In this document: piece by piece, positions 1 through 8,378 of the stretch | How the letters are laid out: each line of letters opens with the position of its first letter | How positions within the stretch are numbered: the first letter of the stretch is position 1 | Source of the DNA: Myxococcales bacterium | GTDB lineage: Bacteria > Myxococcota_A > Polyangia > Polyangiales > JAFGIB01 | Assembly (NCBI GenBank): GCA_028817905.1 | Contig: JAPPOR010000007.1 | Location: 3,502 to 62,452 of the forward strand | Direction of reading: 5' to 3' | Length of the DNA: 58,951 nt | Position numbers and translations under genes: made by a program | The notes under the pieces: model-generated | The model's database searches: none | Told to the model about the DNA's origin: nothing | Seen by the model: only the letters and a program-made list of their open reading frames with translations

Positions 1-1965
1 TTCGTCGAGCAGGTGGAGTCCGTCGGCTACTTGCTCGGACCTGGATCGAACGATGGGTCGCCTGCCCTTTCGTCCGCCCGCGACGATCTGTTGATGCGCG
101 CCGGGGTCTGCACCGCCCTTGCACTCAATACGATGCTCTTTTCGGCGGCTATCTACCTCGGTCTAGAGGAAGGACCACTGCACCGCTTCCTGCGCTGGCT
201 CAACTTCGGCATCGCAGCCCTCGCGGTCACCATCGGTGGCCCCGTGTTCATCGCCTCTGCCTGGCAGGCCCTGCGACGCAAGGTCGTCCATCTCGACCTA
301 CCCATCGCGCTGGCGATTGTGCTGACGTTCGGCGCTTCGCTGTGGTCCTTTGCCACAGACAACCCGAGAGCCGCCTACCACGACACGCTGGCAGTCTTCA
401 TCGCGCTGATGCTCATCGGCCGCTACCTGCAGGAGCGTGTACTGGTGCTCAACAGAAGCCAGCTCCTGCGTGACGATGGCCTATCCGCCCTGATGGCTCG
501 GCGCATACGAGCCGGGTCCCTATCCCTCATTCGAGCGGCCGAGATCCGGGCCGGCGACATCTTGCTCGTTCCCCCGGGAGACCTTTTGCCAGTCGCCGGG
601 AAGCTACTCGACGGCTCCGCCAGTTGCTCACTCGACTGGATCAACGGCGAGAGTGAGCCCGTTTCGGTCGCTCGGGATGGCGACATGCCAGCCGGCGCCT
701 TCAACGTTGGCCTGCAAGCATTCCGGATGGAAGCCCAGGAGGACTTCGGCGTTTCCGCTTTGCGTGACCTTCTCGCGACCACCCACGACCCGACCTCCCG
801 GTCCGTGGCGGTGGTGCCGCCCCTGTTCGCGCCCTTGTATGTGGGCGGCGTGCTGTGCGCCGCGGTTGGGGGGCTGTGCTACTGGACCATGGGGGCCGGC
901 AACTTGCTGAAGGGCCTGGAGGTCGCGACGGCGGTCGCGGTGGTCTCCTGCCCGTGCGCTATTGGCATCGCGATCCCGCTGGCCCATGAACTTGCACATG
1001 CCGGCCTGCGCAGGCTTGGACTGTTTGTTCGAAGGTCTGACTTCCTCCATCGTTGTCGCGCCATCCGGCGCATCGCTTTCGACAAGACCGGAACGCTGAC
1101 CAATGGCCGGCTTCAGCTGCAGAACCCGGAGGCGCTAGCTGCCCTATCGGACCGTGATCGCGAAGCCCTGTTCGACATGACAGCGCGCTCGCTGCATCCA
1201 CACAGCCTGGCGGTTCGCTCGACCCTCGAGGTCCAACAACCCCGTTTCGATGGAAGCGCCCAGGTCGAAGAGCTCCCGGGGTGTGGGCTCTCCATGCGAC
1301 GTGGGTCCACCGAGTACAGGCTCGGCAATGGGCGCTGGCTTGGCGCTGAACCTGCTGCCGACCTGCATTTCACAAGGGACGGGGCCGTGATCGGACGCTT
1401 CGAGCTGGCCGAAGAGTTGCGGCACGATGCTACCGCGGAGCTTTCCCGGCTGCAGCGCCTTGGCTACGAGACGTGGATCCTGAGTGGCGATACCCCGAGA
1501 AGAGTCGGCGCCGCGGCGCTCAGGACCGGTGTGCCCGAAGAGCGCGCTCTGGGGGGCCTTTCCCCACAGGAAAAGGCACAATGGGTGCGCGACCACGACC
1601 GCCGCGACACCCTCGTCGTCGGCGACGGGATCAACGATGGGCTGGCGGTGCAGGCGGCCCATTGCTCCGGGACCCCCTCCATCGATCGCAGCTTCATGCC
1701 GGCCCGCACGGACTTCTACTTCGTCACGCCGGGGTTGTCCCCGATCACAACAGCGCTGCGGCTGGGTCATCGATTGGCCCACGTGATCCGTATGAACATT
1801 GCACTTGCGCTCACCTACAACGCCGCCGCGGTCGCACTCGCGCTGTCCGGCGTCATGCGGCCGTGGGTCGCCGCGGTGCTCATGCCCACGAGCTCGCTAG
1901 CAATCGTTCTTCTCACGACGGCGTCACTCTCGCACAGGAGTCGGTTTTGGAAGCGCTCATCTTGA
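1..1965 (+). CDS. ccoI: Copper-type P1B ATPase of cbb3 oxidase assembly, CcoI/FixI-like (5' end cut by window)
   Basis: Membrane ATPase expected to move copper for assembly of the heme-copper centre of cbb3 oxidase. The reading frame is open from base 1, and the first codons (FVEQVESVGY) look like the end of a heavy-metal-associated domain, so the GTG at 13 is internal and the N-terminus lies outside the window. Counting from the first codon: membrane segments at about 33-130, the actuator region (GES motif) near 215, the ion-binding SCPCAIG motif near 316-322, the phosphorylation motif DKTGTLT at 361, and GDGINDG near 541. The gene order with ccoS and ccoNO downstream supports CcoI rather than a general CopA exporter. 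ccoS starts inside its 3' end. Identity as a P1B ATPase is firm; the CcoI assignment rests on context. Confidence 0.9.
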   Translation, partial: FVEQVESVGYLLGPGSNDGSPALSSARDDLLMRAGVCTALALNTMLFSAAIYLGLEEGPLHRFLRWLNFGIAALAVTIGGPVFIASAWQALRRKVVHLDLPIALAIVLTFGASLWSFATDNPRAAYHDTLAVFIALMLIGRYLQERVLVLNRSQLLRDDGLSALMARRIRAGSLSLIRAAEIRAGDILLVPPGDLLPVAGKLLDGSASCSLDWINGESEPVSVARDGDMPAGAFNVGLQAFRMEAQEDFGVSALRDLLATTHDPTSRSVAVVPPLFAPLYVGGVLCAAVGGLCYWTMGAGNLLKGLEVATAVAVVSCPCAIGIAIPLAHELAHAGLRRLGLFVRRSDFLHRCRAIRRIAFDKTGTLTNGRLQLQNPEALAALSDRDREALFDMTARSLHPHSLAVRSTLEVQQPRFDGSAQVEELPGCGLSMRRGSTEYRLGNGRWLGAEPAADLHFTRDGAVIGRFELAEELRHDATAELSRLQRLGYETWILSGDTPRRVGAAALRTGVPEERALGGLSPQEKAQWVRDHDRRDTLVVGDGINDGLAVQAAHCSGTPSIDRSFMPARTDFYFVTPGLSPITTALRLGHRLAHVIRMNIALALTYNAAAVALALSGVMRPWVAAVLMPTSSLAIVLLTTASLSHRSRFWKRSS

Positions 1966-2135
1966 CGGTCTTTATCAGCGTCGGCCTGGTTGCGGGCGCT
2001 GTTGTCTTTTTTGGATGGAACGTGAGGCAACGGTCCCACGAGCACGCAGAACGGCTTGCGCTCCTGCCCCTCGCTGAGGAGTCGCAGCAGACGGCGAGCA
2101 CCGAAACAATGGAAAGGAAGTGGAATGGAGACTAG
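1947..2135 (+). CDS. ccoS: Small cbb3 oxidase maturation protein CcoS
   Basis: A 62-residue protein with one N-terminal membrane segment (about residues 2-22) and a short charged tail, matching the CcoS pattern (EALILTVFISVGLVAGAVVF and so on). CcoS is needed for cofactor insertion into cbb3 oxidase. The start is TTG at 1947, chosen because an AGGAG at 1936-1940 lies 6 nt upstream and because it gives the usual CcoS N-terminus. It overlaps the end of ccoI by 19 nt, and its 3' end overlaps the start of ccoNO at 2125. The family is short and poorly conserved, so position in the operon is part of the evidence. Confidence 0.8.
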   Translation: MEALILTVFISVGLVAGAVVFFGWNVRQRSHEHAERLALLPLAEESQQTASTETMERKWNGD

Positions 2136-4443
2136 GAAGATCACCTACGACGACGAGGTCGTTCGCAGGTTCGTCTGGGCTTCAATGATTTTTGGCGTCG
2201 TTGGAATGCTCGTGGGGGCCATCGTGGCACTTCAGATGGCCTTCTGGCCGGCCAACGTGGGCCCCTATCTCACTTTTGGGAGGTTGCGGCCCCTGCACAC
2301 CAACGCCGTCATCTTTGCCTTTGTCGGCAACATGATGTTCGCGGGCGTGTACTACTCGACCCAGCGTCTACTCAAGCAACGGCTGGCGTATGACTTTCTC
2401 ACCAGCTTTCACTTCTGGGGCTGGCAGCTGATCATCGTCGCCGCCGCGATCTCCCTTCCCCTCGGGATTACCAGCGGCAAGGAATACGCGGAGCTGGAGT
2501 GGCCGATCGACCTGGCGATCGCCCTGGTCTGGATCGCTTTCGCCGTCAACTTCTTCGCAACCATGGCCAAACGCAACGAGAAGCACCTCTATGTGGCCCT
2601 GTGGTTCTACATCGCGACCATCGTCACCATTACCGTCCTGCACGTCGTCAACAGCCTGGCCATCCCGGTCAGCGCTTTCCATAGCTACTCGGTGTTCGCT
2701 GGCGTTCAGGATGCGCTCGTCCAGTGGTGGTATGGGCACAACGCGGTGGCTTTCTTCCTGACCACGCCGATTCTAGGCATCATGTACTACTTCCTGCCGA
2801 AGGCGGCCGACCGACCGGTATTCTCCTATCGCCTGTCGATCGTTCACTTCTGGGCTCTGGTCTTTCTGTACATCTGGGCGGGGCCACACCACCTGCTCAA
2901 CACGGCCCTTCCCCAGTGGGCCCAGACAGCCGGAATGGTTTTCAGCCTGATGCTGATCGCGCCGAGCTGGGGAGGCATGATCAACGGCCTGCTGACGCTG
3001 CGTGGCGCCTGGGACAAGCTCCGCACGGACCCCGTGCTGAAGTTCTTTGCGGCCGGCGTGACCTTCTACGGGATGGCGACGTTCGAGGGACCGCTGCTCA
3101 GCATCAAGGGAGTCAGCGGCCTGGCCCACTACACCGACTGGATCATCGCACACGTGCACGCCGGCGCCCTGGGCTGGAACGGCTTCATGGCCGCCGGGAT
3201 GTTCTACTGGATCATTCCGAAGCTCTACAACCGCAAGCTTCACTCGGTCGCAGCAGCCAACTTCCATTTCTATATCGGGACGATCGGCATCCTGCTCTAC
3301 GTCGCGTCCATGTGGACCTCGGGCATCACGCAGGGTCTGATGTGGCGCGCTGAAAACGAAGCTGGGGGGCTGATGTACCCGAACTTCGTAGAGACGCTGA
3401 TCGCCCTGCGCCCAATGTATTGGACCCGCCTGGTCGGCGGGAGTCTATTCCTGCTGGGATTCATCATTCAAGCATGGAACCTTGTCAAGACCGCGCGCGC
3501 GGGCCAAGCCACCAACGGAGTCGTCGAAGTCCCTGTGCTCGAACAGGTCGCAGACCGGGGAGCGACCAAGGGCCTGTTGCTCGGCCGACCGGTTGTCATC
3601 TCTATTGTCACGATTGCTCTGTTCATGAGCGTCGGCTGGCTTCACTCAGCCGCGAGTACCTACGTGATGGGACTTGCTGTGGCCCTGGGCCTGTTCGCTT
3701 CGGCATGGGCATTTCGGAGCCAACGGGACGGCAAACCCAACTGGCACCGCGCGCTCGAGGCCAGGGCCGTGCCCTTCACGCTGCTAACGATCGTAGCGAT
3801 CCTGATCGGCGGGGCGGCTGAGATCGTGCCGGTGGTGGTTGCCTCCAATGAGACAGCCAAGCACACCAAGAAGCACCCCTACACGGCACTTGAGATCGAA
3901 GGGCGAGACGTCTACATCCGGGAGGGCTGCTACAACTGCCATTCTCAAATGATACGCCCCTTCAGCTGGGAGACCGCCCGCTACGGGCCGGTCTCAACGG
4001 AGGAGGACTCGATCTTTGATCACCCGTTCCAGTGGGGGTCAAAGCGCACCGGACCGGACCTCGCACGGGTGGGGGGTCGCTACTCCCACGTCTGGCACTA
4101 CAAACACATGCTCGACCCCCGGGAGATCTCGCCCGGGTCCAACATGCCCGCCTACGGGCACCTGGTGGACGAGCGGATCGACTTCGGCGAGACGATCGAC
4201 AAGCTGCGGGCCATGCGGACCGTAGGGGTCCCGTACAAAGCCGAAACCATCGCGTCGGCCGAAAAGGATGCGTGGCTGGCCGCACGAGCGATCTCGAATG
4301 AGCTCAACGCAGAGGCGAACGTGAGCGTGGCCGCGAACAGTCGGCTGGTGGCACTGATCGCCTACCTCCAGCGCCTGGGTCGCGACCCCGTGACCCAACG
4401 TGCCGAGCCGCCAACGGTCGCGAGCAGCGCAGGAGGTCAGTAG
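2125..4443 (+). CDS. ccoNO: Fused cbb3 cytochrome oxidase subunits I and II (CcoN-CcoO)
   Basis: 772 residues joining the heme-copper catalytic subunit and the mono-heme cytochrome c subunit of a high-affinity terminal oxidase. CcoN part, residues 1 to about 460: polytopic, with His58, His205 in WYGHNAV (Cu-B and the nearby Tyr), His255-His256, and His343/His345 in HVHAG as predicted heme/copper ligands. CcoO part, about 545-772: one membrane anchor near 550-573, heme motif CYNCH at 602-606, and SNMPAYG as the likely Met ligand region. Between them (about 490-530) are two extra predicted membrane segments not needed to join canonical subunits. The ATG at 2125 follows AAAGGAAG and overlaps ccoS. 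Reading is continuous with no frameshift, so the fusion looks genuine. Confidence 0.95.
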   Translation: METRKITYDDEVVRRFVWASMIFGVVGMLVGAIVALQMAFWPANVGPYLTFGRLRPLHTNAVIFAFVGNMMFAGVYYSTQRLLKQRLAYDFLTSFHFWGWQLIIVAAAISLPLGITSGKEYAELEWPIDLAIALVWIAFAVNFFATMAKRNEKHLYVALWFYIATIVTITVLHVVNSLAIPVSAFHSYSVFAGVQDALVQWWYGHNAVAFFLTTPILGIMYYFLPKAADRPVFSYRLSIVHFWALVFLYIWAGPHHLLNTALPQWAQTAGMVFSLMLIAPSWGGMINGLLTLRGAWDKLRTDPVLKFFAAGVTFYGMATFEGPLLSIKGVSGLAHYTDWIIAHVHAGALGWNGFMAAGMFYWIIPKLYNRKLHSVAAANFHFYIGTIGILLYVASMWTSGITQGLMWRAENEAGGLMYPNFVETLIALRPMYWTRLVGGSLFLLGFIIQAWNLVKTARAGQATNGVVEVPVLEQVADRGATKGLLLGRPVVISIVTIALFMSVGWLHSAASTYVMGLAVALGLFASAWAFRSQRDGKPNWHRALEARAVPFTLLTIVAILIGGAAEIVPVVVASNETAKHTKKHPYTALEIEGRDVYIREGCYNCHSQMIRPFSWETARYGPVSTEEDSIFDHPFQWGSKRTGPDLARVGGRYSHVWHYKHMLDPREISPGSNMPAYGHLVDERIDFGETIDKLRAMRTVGVPYKAETIASAEKDAWLAARAISNELNAEANVSVAANSRLVALIAYLQRLGRDPVTQRAEPPTVASSAGGQ

Positions 4444-4445
4444 TC

Positions 4446-4634
4446 ATGCTCAGCTGGATATCCACAGAATTCTTTGCACGCAGCCCCGTCCTGGTCTTCC
4501 CGCTCATCGCGCTCGGGATCTTCATGACGGTGTTCATCGCAGCCGCCGTCCGAGCGGCTCGCACAGATAGCGAAAGGTTGGACGAGTTGGCGCGGCTCCC
4601 GTTCGACGACAGTGAGGTAGGTAGTCATGACTGA
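4446..4634 (+). CDS. ccoQ: CcoQ-like small subunit of cbb3 oxidase
   Basis: 62 residues with one central hydrophobic helix (about 14-34) followed by a basic then acidic cytoplasmic tail, between ccoNO and ccoP where ccoQ normally sits. CcoQ stabilises the interaction of CcoP with the CcoNO core. The ATG at 4446 lies 2 nt after the ccoNO stop, with a GGAGG about 9 nt upstream. It overlaps ccoP by 8 nt. Sequence conservation in this family is weak, so the name is mostly positional. Confidence 0.65.
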   Translation: MLSWISTEFFARSPVLVFPLIALGIFMTVFIAAAVRAARTDSERLDELARLPFDDSEVGSHD

Positions 4635-5190
4635 AGCAAAACGACGGGATGACATTCAGGGGGACATTCTCCACGAGTACGACGGCATCGAGGAGGCCGA
4701 CAACGCCTTGCCGAAGTGGTGGCTCGGCATCTTCTACGGAACGATGGCCTTCGGTATCGCCTACTGGTTCGTCTACCACGAGTACGCATGGGCTCCGACC
4801 CAGAACGACGTTCACGCAGCCCACGTGGCCAAGCTGATGGAGGAACGGGCGAAGCCGGCTACGGACGCACTGACCGACTTGGCCGGGGACACCGCAGCCG
4901 TGACCGCAGGAGCGGAGACCTTCAAGGTGAACTGCGTCGCCTGCCACGGCACCCAGGGTGAGGGCACAATCGGACCGAACTTGACCGATCGGTTCTGGAT
5001 CCATGGAGGTGGTGCCGCCAGCATCCACTCGCTGATCAGGGATGGCGTTGCAGCCAAGGGGATGCCCTCCTGGGGCGCGATCCTTGGGCCGAAGAAGGTC
5101 AGGGAAGTGACAGCCTTTGTGTTGAGCCTGCGCAACAGCAACGTGGAGGGCAAGGAGCCCCAGGGAAACGAATACCAAAGCGACAGCTAG
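4627..5190 (+). CDS. ccoP: cbb3 oxidase subunit III, short single-heme CcoP
   Basis: 187 residues. The N-terminal cytoplasmic segment with DDIQGDILHEYDGIEEADN, followed by one membrane helix (about 31-50), is the CcoP signature. The periplasmic part has only one heme c motif, CVACH at 103-107, with KGMPSWG near 145 as the probable Met ligand. Textbook CcoP has two CXXCH motifs and about 300 residues, so this is a single-heme version that must pass electrons through one heme before CcoO. Its ATG lies inside ccoQ. Called with high confidence from the N-terminus and operon position. Confidence 0.92.
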   Translation: MTEAKRRDDIQGDILHEYDGIEEADNALPKWWLGIFYGTMAFGIAYWFVYHEYAWAPTQNDVHAAHVAKLMEERAKPATDALTDLAGDTAAVTAGAETFKVNCVACHGTQGEGTIGPNLTDRFWIHGGGAASIHSLIRDGVAAKGMPSWGAILGPKKVREVTAFVLSLRNSNVEGKEPQGNEYQSDS

Positions 5191-5205
5191 CCGGCCTCCC
5201 CATCC

Positions 5206-6600
5206 ATGTCGTCTGAGGATTCCCCACGGCCCGGAACGGGCGTCGTATATTTGAAGGCCAGCTCACTGCGTTCGGACGGGTCGCGCAACTATGTGCACCC
5301 AGCGGACGTCACGGGGCGCTTTCACTCCGTACGCAAGATGGCCTTCCTGGTTCTGCTGGTGTTGCTTGCGGGGCTGCCCTGGCTCGAGGTCAACGGCCAT
5401 CCCGCGGTGTTCCTGGATGTCGACGGGCGCCGCTTTTTCCTGTTCGGGCACACGTTCAATGCGCAGGACTTCTGGCTCGTCTTCTTTTTGCTCAGCGGCA
5501 TCGGCTACGCGCTAATCGTGGTGACTGCCCTGTGGGGACGGGTCTGGTGCGGCTACGCCTGCCCGCAGACCGTGTTTCTCGAGGGGCTGTTTCGACCTAT
5601 CGAGCGTCTGATCGACGGCTCTCGAAACGCTCGCCTACGCCGGCGCAAGCAGGGCTTGGGGTGGTCGCGGATTTGGCGCTTCGCGCTCAAGCACACCATC
5701 TATCTGCTGCTCGCCTTCTTGGTTTCCCACATTGTGGTCTCGTATTTCGTCTCGATACCGGCGTTGTACGAGATGGTCCTTTCCGACCCCTCCGAGCACC
5801 CGGAAGCGTTCGTCTGGGCCACCGCGTTGACGGGACTGCTGTACCTCGATTTCGCGTGGTTTCGAGAGCAGCTATGCCTGATCGTATGTCCCTACGGTCG
5901 CCTGCAGTCGGTCCTGACCGACCGGGACACGTTGGTGATCGGATACGACCGCAAACGCGGGGAACCTCGCGGCAAGGTTCGGCAGAGCGGTGCGGGTGCG
6001 TGTGTTGACTGCAAGCGTTGTGTGGCGGTCTGTCCGACCGGCATCGACATCCGAAACGGTCTGCAACTCGACTGCATCGGATGCGCTCGGTGCGTGGACG
6101 CGTGTGACGAGGTGATGGGCCGGCTCGGGCGAGCCCCGGGCCTGGTTCGCTACGACTCCCTCAAGGGGCTTCTTGGGCGACGGAGACGCGTTCTACGCCC
6201 GCGGCTCTACCTATACACAGCGTTCGGCCTGGTGGGCCTGGGTGCGCTAGGGATCGCCATGCTGCACTCACGACCCTACGAAGCGAACCTCTTGCGCCTG
6301 CGGGACCTGCCGTACGTGGTGGAGGGAGACTCGGTGCGCAACGCCTTCGAGCTGCACCTAGTCAACAAGCGCGCGGGTCAGTCCGAGTTTTCCATCGAGG
6401 GTGCTGGCGGCGCCGAGCTTCACTATGCCATTGCGCTGCCGCGGGTCGCTCTAGACCCCTTGCAGAGTCAGCGCATCCCGATCTTCGTCAGCTATCCCAG
6501 GCGCATCGCATCGAACAAGCGCGTGGCGAGCCTGCGCATCATCGTCGATGGCGAAGAGCCCCGCACGCTAACGGTACCGCTTACGGGACCCGACAGTTGA
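5206..6600 (+). CDS. ccoG: CcoG, polyferredoxin-like cbb3 oxidase assembly factor
   Basis: 464-residue membrane protein of the CcoG/RdxA/FixG family, implicated in copper reduction during cbb3 oxidase assembly. Membrane segments lie near residues 44-62, 85-107, 165-185 and 340-358. The CGYACPQTVF motif is near 111-120, and two ferredoxin-type clusters (CVDCKRC..CP and CIGCARCVDAC) lie near 267-304. The C-terminal 100 residues form the Ig-like periplasmic domain usual for the family. The ATG at 5206 is 15 nt after ccoP. Normally ccoH, ccoI and ccoS follow ccoG; here ccoI and ccoS precede ccoNO and no ccoH is visible. Confidence 0.95.
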   Translation: MSSEDSPRPGTGVVYLKASSLRSDGSRNYVHPADVTGRFHSVRKMAFLVLLVLLAGLPWLEVNGHPAVFLDVDGRRFFLFGHTFNAQDFWLVFFLLSGIGYALIVVTALWGRVWCGYACPQTVFLEGLFRPIERLIDGSRNARLRRRKQGLGWSRIWRFALKHTIYLLLAFLVSHIVVSYFVSIPALYEMVLSDPSEHPEAFVWATALTGLLYLDFAWFREQLCLIVCPYGRLQSVLTDRDTLVIGYDRKRGEPRGKVRQSGAGACVDCKRCVAVCPTGIDIRNGLQLDCIGCARCVDACDEVMGRLGRAPGLVRYDSLKGLLGRRRRVLRPRLYLYTAFGLVGLGALGIAMLHSRPYEANLLRLRDLPYVVEGDSVRNAFELHLVNKRAGQSEFSIEGAGGAELHYAIALPRVALDPLQSQRIPIFVSYPRRIASNKRVASLRIIVDGEEPRTLTVPLTGPDS

Positions 6601-6651
6601 TGTCCACGTCGCCGAGGCACGCGATCAGCATGCGATGAGCCCCGCGCTCGC

Positions 6652-8205
6652 TCAAAACACGGGGTCGCCACCCGCCCCACCCGCCATGCCGTGCTCGGCA
6701 GCGTGTATGAGGCGCTCTTCAGGCTCGCGGGCCAGCGGATCTTCGCGCAAGTAGTCGAGCAGGCGTGTGCGGCCTTGTCGATCGAGCTGTCGGGCTTCGG
6801 GTGGCGGCATCACGCCCGGCGCCCCGGCGGGCAGCTCGATCCGCTCGATCGCCCGCTCGATCGCCTTCGCGTCGCGGCCCCACAGGTTGACGTTGAAGCG
6901 GGCGCGGGAAAGCGACTGGTCGAGCACATCGTTGTGGCAACTGCCACATCCCTGGATCAGCGTGTCCACCGCGTCCGCCTCGGGTTCGGTCTGCAACCCG
7001 ATACGGGCGCGTACCATCGGATCATCGGGAAAGACGTCAGCCAGGTCAGGAAGCTCGTCGGCGCTCAGGTCACCCGCGCGATAACGGGCGTAGGCTTCGG
7101 TTAGACGCGCCTGCTTGTCGAGGTCAGTCGCGCGTGGCTCAAGGAAAGGCAGGGCCAGCTGTTCGCCGCGCTTGAAGGCGGCATAGGCGGCCTCCCACGT
7201 GGGACTGGGGCCGGGCTCGTTGGGGAAGCCGCCTTCCGGGTGGTAGGGCCAGCGCTCGGTCTCGATCTTGGGAGCGTCGAAGAACACAGGCTGGTCGATA
7301 CCGACGGTGGCTTCAAGGAAGAAGGGCGCGCTATCCACAAGCGCTTCCATGGAGAACCCTCCGTAGCGCTCGTCACCCTTGGCGGCGACATAGTCCATCA
7401 TCAGATCACTACCCAGCACCCCTGGACCAATGTCCCTGCGCCGAACGTCGGGCAGGATGGGCTGAAAGAAGTGTGTCCAGGGATTGTTGAGCTCGCGCAT
7501 CAGAAGTCTCGGTCGTGACCGTCCGCGCTGATGACACTGCCGACAATCATCCGGCGTATTCTTCAAGTCCTCGTCATCCTCGATCGTCCACGAGAGCCAA
7601 TCGCGTTCGACGGCAGGTGTGTACAGGTCTCCCGGCGAGCACCCATCGGGGTCCGCGTTGCATGCTTGCTCAAAGCGGATCAGGTAGAAGTTGAACGAGT
7701 CGGCCTGCTTGAACGACGACGCGATCAGCTCCACCTTCTGGACGCCCCGCTGGTAGGCCGCCATGACGGGACCGACGAAGATCACGCGAGGGTTGATCGG
7801 CGATACCCCGTGGCCCGACAGGGCGGTTGAATGACCTGAGACCGCCACGTTTGTATTGGTAGGGGCCCCCACCGTGGCTGGCAACTGAAAGCCGAGTGCA
7901 TCCTGCAGGTCCTGCAGTCCGCTGACCAGAGGCGGCGTCTGCGCACAAAACACCGCGCGCACCGCATCGTCCCGGTCGCGCTCGCACAGTGCAGGTTTCC
8001 CATCCTCAGAGACCATCTCCGCATCCGGAACGTCTCTTGCCCCGCCGTCCGTGGCGCCCCGGGCCATCGTCTCCGTGCCCTCCGAACCCCCGCCGCACGC
8101 CGCAACAGCCATCGAGAGCGCGAGCGTCATCCGCAGTGAACGGCCGTCTATGCCATACCGCCCGCTGCTACGTTGCCCCTTCCTGTGCGACCGCGAGTCC
8201 GACAT
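6652..8205 (-). CDS. Di-heme c-type cytochrome lipoprotein of unknown function
   Basis: 517-residue exported protein. A basic N-terminus, a hydrophobic stretch (MTLALSMAVAAC) and Cys37 give a lipoprotein signal. Two heme c motifs are present: CRQCH at 221-225 and CGSCH at 420-424. The second sits in a C-terminal cytochrome-like part ending with DYLREDPLA. The large region between shows no recognised domain. The ATG at 8205 was chosen over the one at 8223 because GGAGGT lies 7 nt upstream of it. It converges on ccoG with a 51-nt gap. A role in electron transfer near the oxidase is possible but only inferred. Confidence 0.75.
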   Translation of the reverse strand: MSDSRSHRKGQRSSGRYGIDGRSLRMTLALSMAVAACGGGSEGTETMARGATDGGARDVPDAEMVSEDGKPALCERDRDDAVRAVFCAQTPPLVSGLQDLQDALGFQLPATVGAPTNTNVAVSGHSTALSGHGVSPINPRVIFVGPVMAAYQRGVQKVELIASSFKQADSFNFYLIRFEQACNADPDGCSPGDLYTPAVERDWLSWTIEDDEDLKNTPDDCRQCHQRGRSRPRLLMRELNNPWTHFFQPILPDVRRRDIGPGVLGSDLMMDYVAAKGDERYGGFSMEALVDSAPFFLEATVGIDQPVFFDAPKIETERWPYHPEGGFPNEPGPSPTWEAAYAAFKRGEQLALPFLEPRATDLDKQARLTEAYARYRAGDLSADELPDLADVFPDDPMVRARIGLQTEPEADAVDTLIQGCGSCHNDVLDQSLSRARFNVNLWGRDAKAIERAIERIELPAGAPGVMPPPEARQLDRQGRTRLLDYLREDPLAREPEERLIHAAEHGMAGGAGGDPVF

Positions 8206-8378
8206 CGCCACCTCCACCCCCATGCGGGGCTACCTGGTTCAGTGCTACCGCCGTACAGGGCAAGACACAAACGCGGATTTCTTAGCCCCACCCAAGCGCT
8301 GCTTCAGACGGGCCGGGCGTCCAACCAGATCGAGGTGAATACGGTTGCACAGTCGGGGTGGCGCCCCTGGGAAGCGCT

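Noticed and set aside
13-15. GTG at 13 as the true start of the P-type ATPase
   Set aside because: The frame is open to base 1 and the residues before it fit the end of a metal-binding domain, so the gene continues upstream of the window.
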